Assembly (NCBI GenBank): GCA_030068145.1
Contig: JAPJBO010000710.1
Location: forward strand, 56,240 to 120,239
Source: Diplonema papillatum
Taxonomy: Eukaryota > Euglenozoa > Diplonemea > Diplonemida > Diplonemidae
Length of the DNA: 64,000 nt
Direction of reading: 5' to 3'
In this document: positions 1-12,138 of the stretch, one piece after another
How the letters are laid out: every line of letters starts with the position of its first letter
How positions within the stretch are numbered: position 1 is the stretch's first letter
Position numbers and translations under genes: made by a program
The notes under the pieces: model-generated
The model's database searches: none
What the model saw: only the letters and a program-made list of their open reading frames with translations
Told to the model about the DNA's origin: nothing

Positions 1-705
1 TGTTGGAGTTCAACATTGCCGCGTATGTGCCTTTCTCACCTTCTGGTGCTGGCACTGGTGCTGGCGCGGCGGAGCTCCCGCCCTCCTGAACGACTTCTCG
101 GAAGCGGTATGTGCTTTCCCGATGTCTTCAGCACGTTGGTCAACGGCCTCGCATAACGGTGCTCCGTCTATCGTCGCTACAACAGCCATTGGTATTAAGA
201 GCCTGGCGCAGACCTCAAAGTCTATCACAAGCGGATGCAAGTGGTTGTGTAGCCTCGCAACTCTCATGCTTCTTTCCTCCCTCTTCTGAGCCTCCTTGTC
301 CAGGATTTCCACACGGGTTGGCTTGGACCGCCCGTCGGAACACATTTCCGGTCGGACCCAGGGGCGCCGTAACAGCCAGTACACTAGTGGTGCACCAGTC
401 GTTTCTTCGAAACGAAACGGCGTTTCTATACACCGCCAAAAAGAAGGAAACGGACACGGAAATGGAAACGGAAACGGTTCAAACGTTGTTCTGAGGTTAA
501 AAAGACCGCTGCAGGTGACACGGGCAACTCCCCCCCCTACAACCGCAGCGGTCTTTCAAACCTCAGAGCCATTCGACCCTTTCTAATCAAACGTGGCCAA
601 AATCATAACTTGGAGAACAAGGTATCTTGCAACCTGTAGTCAACCGTTCCAGGACACCGTACCACCCCCCCTTGTGGGGGCTGGAAGGGGGTGTGGCGTG
701 GGACG
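1..705. other. 5' flank, no assignable gene
   Basis: Open frames exist on both strands, but none has a recognisable domain. A minus-strand frame at about 10-384 has fairly protein-like composition and could be an exon of a gene running leftwards out of the window; this is weak. A short run of CGGAAA-type hexamers lies near 440-480. The segment just before 706 carries C-rich and G-rich tracts. Confidence 0.3.
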
Positions 706-3633
706 ATGGACACGTACAGCCTCTTGGTGTACGTTGACAATGCCGTCACGCCAGTGCGAATGGACATCGCAACGTCGGACGCGACGGATTTGGTGATGCA
801 GGTGCAAAGGTCAATAGGTTTGCCGGTGTTGAACGTGAGCTATTGGGATGAGAGCGCTCGGGAGTACGTCGCGTTGCAGAATTTGACGCCGCTGCAAGGG
901 GGGATGACGAAGGTCTGGGTGGCAACGTCAGGGATGAAGGCGCTGCCTATTACGGAGGAAAAGGACCCACTAGAGTTCACGACCATTCGCGAGCAGATCG
1001 AGCAGCTCACGCCGCCTGCTGATGGGTGCGTGTTCGAGGTGTGGGAGATCCTGCGCGTGCAGAACCACGCCCAGGAGCAAAACTTCAAGAAGCACAGGAG
1101 CCAGCTCTTTGACCCGGCCGCGCGCACCGCCCTCAAGTTCTACGCCGACGCGCAAGCTCCGGACCGCGTCCTGAACGAAGGATTCCGCATGCCAAGCCAG
1201 CCGGGCCCGTACGGCTTCGGTGTCATATTCGGCTCCGACGTTACCGTACCGTACCCTTCCCAGTCCGCTCAGTTCGTCCTCTGCGAGGTCGCCATTGGCC
1301 GATACACGACGCTGCACAACGAGGAGGACCGTGCCGTCACCTACGAAGTCCTCCAGCACATGGGCTACGACTCCGTCGTCGCGCGGACGTCGAACCACCC
1401 TATGCTCTCGAAGCTCGAGGAGAACATCATCTACCACCCACATCAGGTGCGATTCTTTTTACTCTACTACTAAACAGGTTGCGTCGTAAAAAACGAAGAC
1501 ATGCCACGCGTGCCTGAGTGAGCAGTCACAAGTTGGGCCGCGCCGATTGTAGGCGAATAGATGTGTTCATAGCTCTTATGAACCTTGTACCAGCAGCCAC
1601 CTGACACTCACGAGCCCCACGTGTCGAGCAGTCTTCCCATTCCAGTCGGGTACTTCGCGTATGCGACCCAGCTCACAGGATTACTTCTTCGGGTGTTACC
1701 GTAAACCTACCGACCAATCTTACAACAGGCGATCCCGCGGTATCTGATAACTTGCGGGCTGAAGCAGGAGAGAGGGTTGACGAGGTCCAAACACGCGGAT
1801 ACCTGCCGGCATCACACAGGGGAGGCGCTGAAACTGTGGTGTCTGACGTGTGATCAGCTGGTCTGTGCGTTCTGCATGTTCAGCACGCACGCAAGTCACA
1901 CGGCAAAGGACATCACCGAAGTGGCCGGGAGAGAGAGGGATCTGCTCATGCGGTGCGAAGTGGTTCTGCAGAGGACGATCGAACAGCGCCAGAGGGACTT
2001 GGGCGACCTGGAGAAAATGAAGGCACACTACAACAACGTCGCACGGGATTGCGTGCGGAACCTGCAGGTCTCAGTGGAGGACCTGAAGGGCCACCTCGAC
2101 GCGCAAATGCAGAACCTCCTCCGGGAGATTGACGACAAGGAAATGGCGACGGCTGCGAAGCTCAACGGTGTCGTCACGCCGCTCCAAGGAGAGGTACGCC
2201 CCGGTTTAATTCTGGGTAAATGTGGGCACTATTGCGGTTGACTGCGGAGAATTCTGCTTGGGAGTTGATTTTTGAGGGCATGAGCGCCTCCGAAGAAAAA
2301 GCCCATCACACGGGTCCAGACTATTTATCCCGGGTCTCTGAGTCGCGTCCCCCTCCTTCTCTTGACGCCTGGTCTTCATCTCGCTGGACCGCTCGCTGCT
2401 TTACGCTTCCTCTTCGTTTTGCAGCACACGTCTCACTCTCTGCTTATTTTTGTATCACCTGTGACGCGGGCCGCTACACTGCTCGCTGTCGCGGGCACCG
2501 CTCCGTCATCGTCTCCTGGGTCCCAGCATCTTCCTACTCCGGCGCGCCTTGTGCCAATTCCTCTGCTTGCACTTTCCCGCTTCGCGTATTCTCTTGCTCC
2601 TCGAGCCCTCGTATCGCTGCCCACAGGATACAGCGTCTCATCAGACTCGTCCGCACTCCTACCGCACCGAGCCAGCCTAACGCTTCCTGTCGGCACTAGC
2701 TGAGAGCAGCTCCTCCAAGCGTCTCTCCCTTCCGCCCTGCGCCTCGATTTGGATGAAACGTGTCAGATCCTGAAACTCGCCCCCTGACGAGCGAGCAAAA
2801 ACAAGTTTGAAAAAGTCTCAAGCGAACTACAACTCTACAAAAACGGGCTTGCTTTCTCGAAATACATACTCTGATGGATTGTCTACTCACCGGTCACTCA
2901 ACCCACGCAGCTCGCCACCCTCATCGCGAAGCAATCACAACTACGGGAAGCCTTGCAGGTATCCCGCGTGTCGAGGCCTTCGTCGCAGGCCGAGTTTGTG
3001 AAGCGAACGGTTGACCTGCACACCAGTCTGAACACAGCCCCCCGCTTCGATGAAGCCCCGGATGCGACCGGTGCAGCCCCTGGCATCGACCTCAGGATAA
3101 ATACGCAGCGGGTCCTAGAAGCCGTCAAGCAGCTCGCCATCGACGACCGCTCGGGTCTCGGAAAGAAGCAGGCGCATCCGCTGGGGACTGTGGCGTTGCA
3201 TCCGGAGGGGCTGCTGGCCAGGGACGACAGTCTCGACACCGTCGAGGCGCGCCTGCAGGTCTTGGAGACCGGTCACATCTGGATCATCCCGAACGTGCGC
3301 GAGCACTTCGGAACCGACCAGACTCGCGACATCTTCTCGGACCCGTTTTTGATGGACGGGCAGTACTGGGAGATCAAGCTGTCGTTCCTGCAAGCGGAGC
3401 GGGCGCTCGCTGTGTACCTGCATGCCGTCCGGCACCACTACCGCACCAACTTCCGGGTAGCCGTTCTCAAAACCGGCAGATGGCACGTAAAAAGCACCCG
3501 GAACTGGGCGGACGAATTCAGAGGCCGCGGGTGGGGCATCAAGCCCTTCATCGGCCTTGACGAGCTCATGAACTACGTTGAAAATGATACTCTGAAATGG
3601 GTTATAGCCTTCACTGGGGATGGTCTATATTAG
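706..3633 (+). CDS. PARP-like / B-box / coiled-coil / MATH protein, three exons
   Basis: Exons 706-1446, 1729-2193 and 2911-3633 join in phase 0 at GT-AG introns and give about 642 residues. The first ATG is at 706. Residues 1-75 look like a ubiquitin/PB1-type fold. Residues about 100-260 match the PARP catalytic fold, including the E-N-I-I-Y end strand (E239) and the family's final YLI strand, which is supplied by exon 2 and supports that acceptor. The catalytic His aligns with F145 and the catalytic Tyr with I174, so NAD+ transfer is probably lost. Residues 273-304 form a complete B-box 2 (C273, H276, C285, C288, C293, C296, H301, H304). A coiled coil follows, and residues about 520-642 are a MATH/TRAF domain. 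No RING is seen. In known families B-box plus coiled coil drives oligomerisation and MATH binds peptide partners; the role here is inferred as a scaffold or modified-protein reader. Introns: 1447-1728 and 2194-2910. Confidence 0.82.
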
Positions 3634-4708
3634 CCGCGATCTTTTCGTGTGCGTGCACGGGAGAGGGTAAGGAAGGTAGCGCGTCTTGATGTGTCCCGCA
3701 AGTGTCGGTGCATCTTGACGGCAGGGTGTGCAAGGGCGCTGCCATTTCTTTTGTTTACTCCGCGGACTTTCGGGAAGGCCTAGCAACCTTTGCAAAATGT
3801 GTCGGATGGGTGGCAGTGTGTGGATTAACTCCATAGAACAGGTGCATGCACGAAACAACGAACAAAGATCCCAGCTTCTTGAAAGTCGAGCGGCCCCTAG
3901 TCGCGTTCCCGGTGAACACCGTTCCTGTCACTGATCATGCATCTTCGGTGTTAGTTTCCGAGCGAGTGTTGCTCGTATCCGTTCGGAGCACGTCGCCGAA
4001 AAATGAAAAAGCACGCGCAAGAGCCCAGACAACTTGGAATCAACTGCCTTCGGGTGGGCTAGGTCTGGCACTCGTCGGGAAAAAAGAACGGCCGTGTCCG
4101 ATATTAGAGCCGCCATAGAACTCCGCCGCATCCTCGCGAGAGAGGCTCCGGCGAGTAGCAATCAAAAAGAATGAAATTTGTAGAAAACGCGGGGGAAAAT
4201 GTGTCTCTGACTGTATTATCTCTTGAACACTCCTTTTCATTTTGCGGTCATTCAGACAGCCCAAATACGTCGAGTCCCTCGGGACGGGATGTGAGTGTGC
4301 CATACCTCCTAAGCTCATCCCCGGATAGGACCGGATATCCGCTGATATCGCGCTATCCATTAGGTGCACCGAAGTGCAATGCAGATTGGAAGCTATGTTT
4401 TGTATGTTGTGCTTGATAGTTGCGTTCTTCGGCGGCCACACAGAATCCCCACCGCGCCTCCATTCTTAATGCACAGTGAGGAGACCGGGTTCTCTCCGGA
4501 GAGATGGTCCCTGCACTCTAACTCGTCTCACTCTCTTTTAATTAGTGCCGATGGCAGACTCATCTGATACACGCACCGCTGGCGGTCGACGTTGTTTCAA
4601 GCAGGGTCTCTTGCTTGGTGTTACCCAAAACACTGAAAACAAACAGTAAATTAGTGGGTGTGGTGCTTGTGGAGACATGTAAGCGCGCCGCTGGGTCCCG
4701 CCGGAGGA
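3634..4708. other. Intergenic with a dispersed repeat piece
   Basis: No gene is recognised. About 4480-4540 carries a segment (GGAGAGATGGTCCCTGCACT and flanks) found again in the same orientation at about 21085-21150. This marks a dispersed repeat or a shared UTR-like block. Confidence 0.5.
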
Positions 4709-7700
4709 ATGGCAACGCGGGCGAAGCGCGTCAAGGTTTGGAGCGGCAGCGGGCTGGTGAAGAAGCGCCCGATCGTGATCCCCGACCAATTCGGCGGCGC
4801 GTTTGAGCCGCGGCTGCTTGCCAGCAGACCTGGGTCCGGCTGCACTGCGTGGGCAGTTCGGTCAGGCGTGCTGCACGAGCGGCCTGCCGCCCCCGCCGGG
4901 CATGGGCCGCCGTCCGCCCGGGAAGGCTCGCCCCTGCCCGAAGAGTACCACGCTGTGTCCCAAGGCATCCTCCAAGGCCTTCTACCTTACCGCGCCCCCC
5001 TCGTCCGCCGCCCCACAGACCCCGCCTCCCACGTGCCGGCCACCTCGACGAATCCGACGTCGCAACCTCCGTCCAACCCGGCCCTCGGCCGCCGCGTTAG
5101 CCGGTACCCATGGAACCCTCGACAGCCCCACCGCCCCGTCACGCACACCGCCACCCACACGCCGCACGAACCGCCCCCCGCTGCCTCCAGCAGCATGCGA
5201 GACCCCACCTGCTTCAATGCCCGGCCGCCCTCCGACCCCCGCAGGTACTGGCGGTGCCCGAAGTCCGCCGGCAAGCGGGCCGCGCAGTGGGTCACTCCGA
5301 GCGTCCGCAGGGGGGTCGTGGTCCGCCGGGACACACGGCCGCCGGCGCCTTCGCAGCCGACGCCAGGACCTGCCGAGCTGCGCCGGCAGCGCAACGACGA
5401 CCTGGCGTCAGACGCGGCCCGGGCGCTGGGGCCTGCACCCGCAAACGAAGGTACATACCGTTACTCTTACTTCGTGTTACCACCACCTGACTGCGTGGAT
5501 GTTACTGGTGCTAGAAGTCACCAGGACCTCCAGGGGTTCAAGCGAATTTCAATCTCTAAAAAGAATAGGCGCGATGTTTGTTTGTACATGCCGGGGGGAT
5601 TAGCCTGTTAGTGAGTGAATATGATCGGCAGGCGAATCTTTTTCCACCTGCCCGCCGACTTTTCTACACTGCTTGTAGGCTACTTTTCTTCACTGTGGGC
5701 GGGCTTTTGCGGGTTTGCGGGTTTGCAAAAGTCCTGTGCCACAGGCCAAAGGTGCACCTGTACCACAAGTCACAACTGCGCCTGTGCCACAAGCCGTACC
5801 AGGCCAAGCTCCCACGGTCGTGCACAACATTCCGGTAGGCAGCGGTGCCACTGACCTTCAGCACTCAAGACGCATCTGGCATCACCCCCAGGAACAGCGT
5901 TCATGTGACACTGACTCGTGCTCTTCCGAGTAGATCACCCTTATTTCTTCTTTCGACGGCATGCACAAATACGGCATCTTTCGCATTGCTCTTGTGCCAA
6001 AAAGTAGCCTCTCGCAGTGTCTCTAAGTCGTCTGGCAGTGGAAAAACTATCTTCTTGCCTCGAGAAGTTGTTTTCTTGCACTCGAGTTTTCCGGATTGCC
6101 ACTCGGGCCCCCCCGCCCCCGGGGGGGCCCTCGTGGCAATCCGGAAAACTCTCGTGCAAGAAAACAACTTTTCTCTCGGGCAAAAAATAGCTATTCCCAA
6201 ACACGCAGCCAGCGTTCTCTTTCGTGTTTACAATTAATTGTTGGTACGAAAAACACCAAGAATTCGTGCGTGCCGGTTGAAAGATTTCCCACTTGTATTA
6301 TTCTGTGTCATTGGGGGTCTGTAGCAGGTAAGGGGTTCTGATCAACCGCCAAAGCACGCTGCCTACGTCTTTTTAGCAGGCACGATACATCGAAGGGCAA
6401 CCCGCAAGACTGTACACGGAAGAAGCCGTGCATGCCCCCCCAAACCCACCCAGTACGTATTAGCTTTAAAAGAAGCCATCGATGAAGGTCACCCGGAGAC
6501 TCTAAAATCCCGGATCTCAAGTGAACTATAACTCTAAAAAACGAAATCAACACAGGCACCCTCCCCGCCGAAGTCGCGCGTCACTCGCCGGCCGCCGGGT
6601 CCGCCGCGACGCCGTCGTTCGTCTTCCTCAGCGCGGCCGCGCCGCCATATATCCGCCGGGCCTCGAGCGCCGCCAGCGGCGCGCGGTGGCTGGCCGCCGC
6701 GGGCGGGGCGCCCGACGACGACGACGAAGACGCGGACGCCGCGGTGCCGCTGCTGCTGCCTGCAACCCGCGAGATTGTACACGAAAGAACCCAAACCCAC
6801 GCAGTACGTACAAGCTTTAAAAGAACCCATTCGACGGAAGGTCACCCGGAGACTCTAAGATCCCGGACCTCAAGTGAACTGTAACTCTAAAAAACGAAAT
6901 CAACACAGGCGCCCTCCCCGCCGAAGTCGCGCGTTACTCGCCGGCCGCCGGGTCCGCCGCGACGCCGCCGTTCGTCTTCCTCAGCGCGGCCGCGCCGCCC
7001 CGGGCCTCGTCCGCGTCGAGCGCCGCCAGCGGCACGCGGTGGCCGGCCGCCGCGGGCGGGGCGCCCGACGACGACGACGAAGACGCGGACGCCGCGGTGC
7101 CGCTGCTGCTGCCGCTGCCGCCGGCCGCGGCGCGGCAGCGGGCCCGCCGGGCGCGCCCGCGCGGCTCGCGCGCCCGCTCCGGCACGGGTCTGTTCGCGAA
7201 TGATAAAGGCGGCTCGACGCCGTCTCCGTCTCCCCGGCCGGGGAAAAAACGGGGGACCATGCTCGCCGACCCCTTCGCCGCCGCACCGCCGCGGAGGGGT
7301 ACTGCTGCCACCGCAACCGCTGCCGCTGGTGGCAAAGAGGTAGCCGGCAGCGAGTTGTGCAGTCTGTCGTCGCCGGTTGTCGCTGGGCGCTGTCGAGCTG
7401 CTCCCGGCGCTCCTGCTGGCCCGGGCTCGTCGACCCCTTCGCCGCGGCATCAAAAGCGCGGGAAGCGGGCGACGGCGGTCTTCTGCCGGCGGTCGCCCCG
7501 ACACCTCCGGCTAAGCGAGCCGGACGCGATTCCGTCGCCGCGGAGCCGCGTCCACCTGGGAGCGGAGGGGGGCGCCCGCGAAGCGACCGGGCAGCAACGG
7601 TCGCCGTCGAGCGTCGAGGGGCCGTCGACGCCGCCGCGGCGGCGAAGGAAAGCCACCCGCGCTTTTCCCGCGGCGGGCGCGAGGGGTGCGGCGCCATCGC

Positions 7701-9873
7701 CGCGGAACCGCTTACTGGGGAGGTCTGCAGCGGAGGGCGGCACCCGCGAAGCGACCCCGTCGAGCGCCGAGTGGCCTTCGCCGCCACCGCGTCGAAAGAG
7801 CCCCTGTGCTGGGGGCGCGGCGCCGCCGCCCCTGGAACCCTTCCCAGCGGAGGGGGGCGCCCGCGAAGCGACTGGGCAACGCTCGCCGTCGAGCGCCGGG
7901 TGCCCGTTGACGCCGCCGCGCCGGAAGAAGACGCCGGACCGAGAAGAAAGCCCTACGGAGCACTCGCAGGCGGCTGGCGGAGAGCGGGGCGCCGGGGGCC
8001 GGCTCCTGCTCGCCGCCGCGGGGGCGGGACCGCGCCGAAGGCGCACGGCGGCCGGGGCGCCGGCGGCGGAGCTGCTGCCGGCGGCTGACGGGACGGACCG
8101 GCTGCGCCGACACGAGCCCGAAGAGCGGGGGACCGCATGCCTCGCGCCTTCAGCGGGAGTTGGGCATCCGGCCGCGCCGCCTCTGCGCCGCGGGAACCCC
8201 GCGCCGCCGGGCGACCGGGGCGCGTGGGGCGCGGCCAGCCACGCCTCGCCGTCGAGTGCCAGCGGAGCGTCGCCGTCTGCTGCGAGGGGCGGCGGCGGCG
8301 GCGGGAACAGCGGGGCGGGGGTTGCGGTTGGCCGGGGGCCGCCGTCCGTTGGAAGTGGCGGCGTGCTGCAGCTGCGCGATGAGGGGCGCGGGGCAGCTTG
8401 CTCCCGCGGGGAATCGCCCGGGAACCGGGCGTGCAACGGAGCCGGCATACCAGGAAGGGAGGCGGCCGTGGGCTACCCGAGAAGCAGGCACGCCATCGGG
8501 CTCGACCCCCGCCCCCGCCGCTGGAACAGCGGCAGCAGCAGCAGCAGCGGCGGCGGCGGCGGCAGGACGGGAAGCCGGCGGCGGCGGGAGGCCCGGCCGA
8601 GGACGGTGGTCGTGTTCACGAGCCGGTGCGGGCTGCAGGTCGTCGCGTCGCGCGGCGGCGCCGGCGCGGCGGCCGGCGGCGTTCCGCGGGAAACCGGGCC
8701 GCCGCCCGGGTTCGTCGAAGTGCGCGGCCGCCCCGGCGTGCACGTGCGCCGCCTCGACGCCGCCCACTGCGTGCCGCCGCCGCCGGCCGCGCACCGGAAG
8801 ATGTTCGTGCTGAGCGGCGTCCGGCTCGCTTCGGACGCCAAGCGGCGCGTCCGCGTCGCGGCGCCGAAGACGCCGGCCTTCAGGACCCCGCTGGCCGGCG
8901 GGCTCGAGCGAAAGTCCACCGTCAACGACCTGGTCCGCAACGGCTCGCCGGAGCCGTCGGAGGTGGACAGTGCAGACGACCCGATGGACTTCATCGCCGA
9001 GGCCGCCGGGTCGCTCGACCCGGAGACGTACCGGCAGGTCATGGAGACCGCGCGTGCCGTCTTCAACCCGGCGCCCGCCGCCAGCGAGCGAGCGCCGACG
9101 TCGCCGTGCCGGGCCCCGCTGCCCGCCAGCCACGTGGCGCTCCCCGCGGAGAACTCGGCGCAGGAAGGGGAGCTGCTGAAGGAGATCGTGGCCGGCGAGG
9201 GCGCCGCGCTGCCCGCCGACATCGTCGACCCGGTATTCGTTTTTTTTTTTTTTTTTTTTTTGAGAGGGAGCCCGCCAGTTGCAAAAAAATCTCAAGGATG
9301 ACATTTGCTCACCTGTCAGTCTCACACCGAACCCTGAAAAAGCTCGAGGGACCGTCCCGGTGCATGTTTCGCTTTGAACAGTGGGTTGTCTCGCCGCAAG
9401 ATGAGCAGGAGGTGCCGTGCACCATACATGGGAGCTCACTGGGGCACTAGCGGCTGTAGCGCTACACGAAATGCAGGTAGTTTGAGTGCCGGGCGTTAGC
9501 GGTTACACACTGCACTCTAATTAGTGGATTTCTAATTAGTGGATCCCCCAAAAATCGCGAAAAAATAAAACCGAGAGTCAGCCGGAGAGTTTATAATTCT
9601 TAGTGCGCGTCTCGGGTAAGCGGCAAGCCGCCGATGCCAAAAGACACCCCCCTACAACGACACGCCCACGTATTGAAGGGTCGAGATCTCGTTCGTTAAC
9701 GGTTCAACGAATCAACGTGACAAATCACACCACCGACCAGGAGCGGCCATGCGCCACCACACAATTCATCGAGAAAGAGCTCTCAATCTGTCAATCCTTG
9801 AGATCGTCCCGACCTAGTTAAATTCCCCGTGTTGAGTCAAATTGAGCCGCATACTCCACGCCTGCTGGTGTCA

Positions 9874-9906
<33 letters not shown>

Positions 9907-10959
9907 ATGTACTCCCCCCTGAACCCATCATTTTTGATTTCTCGTTCGGGGAGTGCCGTGGGGGCCGAAGTGATCAATCTGTCAATCCTTTCTACCTTCG
10001 ACGAAGCGCGTGGCGTTTGTTGTTTTTGTTATTGTTGTTTTGAAGCAGCACCGAACTGCAAGCTCGAAAGAGAAGACGCTGGCAGACCCGACCCCAACCG
10101 CACCCCCCGTACGCAGGTAACGCTGCGCATCATCAACACGCCGGTTTCGATAAACAACACGTCGGCTGTGTACGACACGGACACGTTCACGGAGGCGGAA
10201 GACCTCGTCGCTCAGGGCGTCAAGCCCAACGAGGCGGGCCGGCTGCCCGAACACTGGGTGTCGGCGCACGCTGCCGAAGAGCTGCTCGGGACGGTGAAGG
10301 CGTCGTGGATAGCCCTCGGCTGCTGCCCGACGACCGTCAACGAGCGGGTGGCGCAGCGGCTGGAAGAGTGGAAGTTCGAGTACCGGCTCAAAGCCTACGA
10401 GCGCCTCCGCGCCAAAGGCCACCGGAAGGAGGAGATGCTGCGGCTGGTCGCAGACATGGTGGAGTTGGTCGTGAGCTTGGTCGACACAGTGTCCGGTGAC
10501 CGCCGGCGGCAGAAGATCGCGAGCGGGATCCGCGAGGAGCAGCGGGGGCATGCGCTGGCCGTCCACGTCGCCGCCGTGACGAAGTCTTACGGGGCCGTCG
10601 TGCGGGCGGCGCGGCTGGCGGCCGAGCAGGAGGCGGAGCGCGCGAGCCTGCACCAGAGGCTCGGCGTCGTCCAGAACAGGCCGGCGAGCGAGCGGGCGCC
10701 GCGCGTCGTCGAGAACCTGACGCAGCGGTGCCGGCAGCTCGCCGGGACCGCGGCGTACTGGAAGGAGCACCGCGGATCGGCGCTGGCCGAGTTCCAGCGC
10801 GTGCAGACGCGCCTCGCGGAGCTGTGGGCCGCCGCGCAGACGGGGCCCCCGGCCGGCGAACAACCGACGCCCCTCCATGCCTATCCTGTCGTGTGTCTCC
10901 CGATGCCTGCTTCCGCTGACGTCTTGACCGCACTCAGGCTCCACGTTGATCCGGAATGA
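4709..10959 (+). CDS. Large unrecognised protein, three exons, low-complexity middle, helical C-terminus
   Basis: Proposed exons are 4709-5450, 6909-9232 and 10117-10959. Exon 1 ends in phase 1 at AAG/GTACAT, and exon 2 resumes in phase 1 after CAACACAG. Exon 2 ends in phase 0 before GTATTC, and exon 3 resumes in phase 0 after TACGCAG. The joined frame gives about 1302 residues and ends TGA at 10957. Residues 1-250 are Pro/Arg-rich. The middle is Ala/Arg/Pro/Gly-rich with short repeats, an Asp/Glu run and poly-Ser/Gly. A more ordered part (about 960-1020) precedes exon 3, which is highly helical and probably coiled coil. I recognise no family. Intron 1 holds repeat M1 and a duplicated copy of the exon 2 start; intron 2 holds an antisense SSU rRNA piece. 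The exon joining is inferred from phase and splice sites only. Confidence 0.6.
5639..6203 (+). repeat. Repeat M, copy 1, inside intron 1, with long hairpin
   Basis: This segment matches 45396-46118 over most of its length, with an internal deletion relative to that copy. It ends in an inverted repeat (about 6061-6175) with nearly perfect 45-50 bp arms separated by a C-run/G-run. It lies in intron 1 of the large unrecognised gene. Confidence 0.75.
6395..7110 (+). repeat. Tandem duplication of intron tail plus exon 2 start
   Basis: About 6395-6764 and 6765-7110 are two copies of one unit. Each contains the TCACCCGGAGACTCTAA block, the intron tail ending CAACACAG, and about 200 bp of exon 2. 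The first copy (acceptor at 6555) also keeps an open frame for about 110 codons but then reads into the next intron tail. It could be a dead copy or an alternative exon start. Confidence 0.75.
9600..9990 (-). rRNA. SSU (18S) rRNA fragment, antisense in intron 2
   Basis: The reverse complement contains the universal AAACTTAAAGGAATTGACGG region, GCGGCTCAATTTGACTCAAC, GGATTGACAGATTGAGAGC and GTGTGATTTGT. This places it in the 3' half of SSU rRNA. It is truncated on both sides and lies antisense in an intron. A 20-bp poly-T run sits about 340 bp away at 9241-9260, on the side expected for a poly-A tail of the inserted strand. It is probably a non-functional insertion. Confidence 0.85.
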
Positions 10960-12138
10960 ACACTTCGTCGAGGGAAATGTACAAGCCCCCTCGACGAAGA
11001 CCGAACGGAGTTGCACAACTCCTAGCTCTCTCGTGTATCTTCCAATGCACGTATCTGCTCCGACGCGTCTTGGCTGCACTCTCAACAGAGGAAACTCAAA
11101 AAATGTTGGTCCTCCTGGATAGAAGGTCAGTGAATTAGTGAACCAAGCGAGTGGTCAACAAGCTGTTGCCACTTCGCTCAGTGAATTAGTAGTGGTCAAC
11201 AAGCTGCTACCACTTCGCTCAAACTTGCACCGTTCTCGCTATGAACCTGCCTCCATGGCAAACGCCGTGGAGACAGGCTTGCTCGCGCGGCTTCCCTCCA
11301 CATTTACATTTACACCTCACTTGTCGATGAATCGAACTGTTTCACCCTTCTTTGTTCAACTGCGGGCGACACACGCTTGGGAGGCAGGGCAGGTTCTGGG
11401 GACTCATCCTCGGCAACGACTTGACTGCATAACGTACAGAGGTGCGTCAGAGGGAGGAACCTAGAGGCGAAGACAGGGCAACCGCCTGGCGGCAAGTGGC
11501 AGCGCCCACGGAACGAAACCCTGGGGTGGCAGCGCCCACGGAACGAACCCCTGGGGTGGCAGCGCCCAAACAGGAGCCCAACCGATTGGTCGAATTAGTC
11601 CGTACGTCACGAACTCCTTTTCTGAGATCAAAAGCGTCTTCTTCTCCGGCCGCCCAAAGTGAACTGTGAGTGCATGTACAAATGCACGTGCAAGAAAAGC
11701 AGGAACGCAGGGCTCACCCAACTGACGGCGAATGTTCGGCAACCTTGCTTGCCCGTCCTTGTGTTTTAGAACTAACTTTGTTTGTGTGTACGTGTGTAAA
11801 CCCTGTTTTGAGTGATTTAACACAGCACGCTGCCATCCGACACTTTTTGATATAGACAAGCAAGCTTGTTACCATAAATAAGACCCCACCCCCCGCCTCA
11901 ACCGTCGGCCGGAACTTGGAAGAAAAGCACAAACCGTGCGGGAGTAGGGTTCGATAACACGAGTGTCACACGACCGAGCCCTCCCCAGGCCGGGCTTGTG
12001 CACGGCCACACACTCTGAACCCAGCAACACAGGCCAGGAGAGGGAGCGGGGAACGGGAAAGAGCGGGGAACGGGAAAGAGTGGGGAGGAGAGGCCCGCTC
12101 GGTTGGGGTTTGGCTTGGGGGAGGGGGGAGAGGGCGCG
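10960..12138. other. Intergenic with small tandem repeats
   Basis: Two direct repeats of about 50 bp lie at 11130-11220, and three units of about 31 bp (core GGTGGCAGCGCCCA) at 11505-11575. The stretch just before the next start is purine-rich. No gene is seen. Confidence 0.55.

Noticed and set aside
6322-6335. CAG/GTAAGG as an intron donor before the duplicated exon
   Set aside because: It belongs to a dispersed repeat also present inverted at 20940-21075; the donor at 5451 fits phase and context better.
6887-9439. Long minus-strand frames opposite the large unrecognised gene
   Set aside because: Very high GC keeps all frames open. The + frame joins adjacent exons in phase and has ordered, protein-like ends; the minus frames do not.
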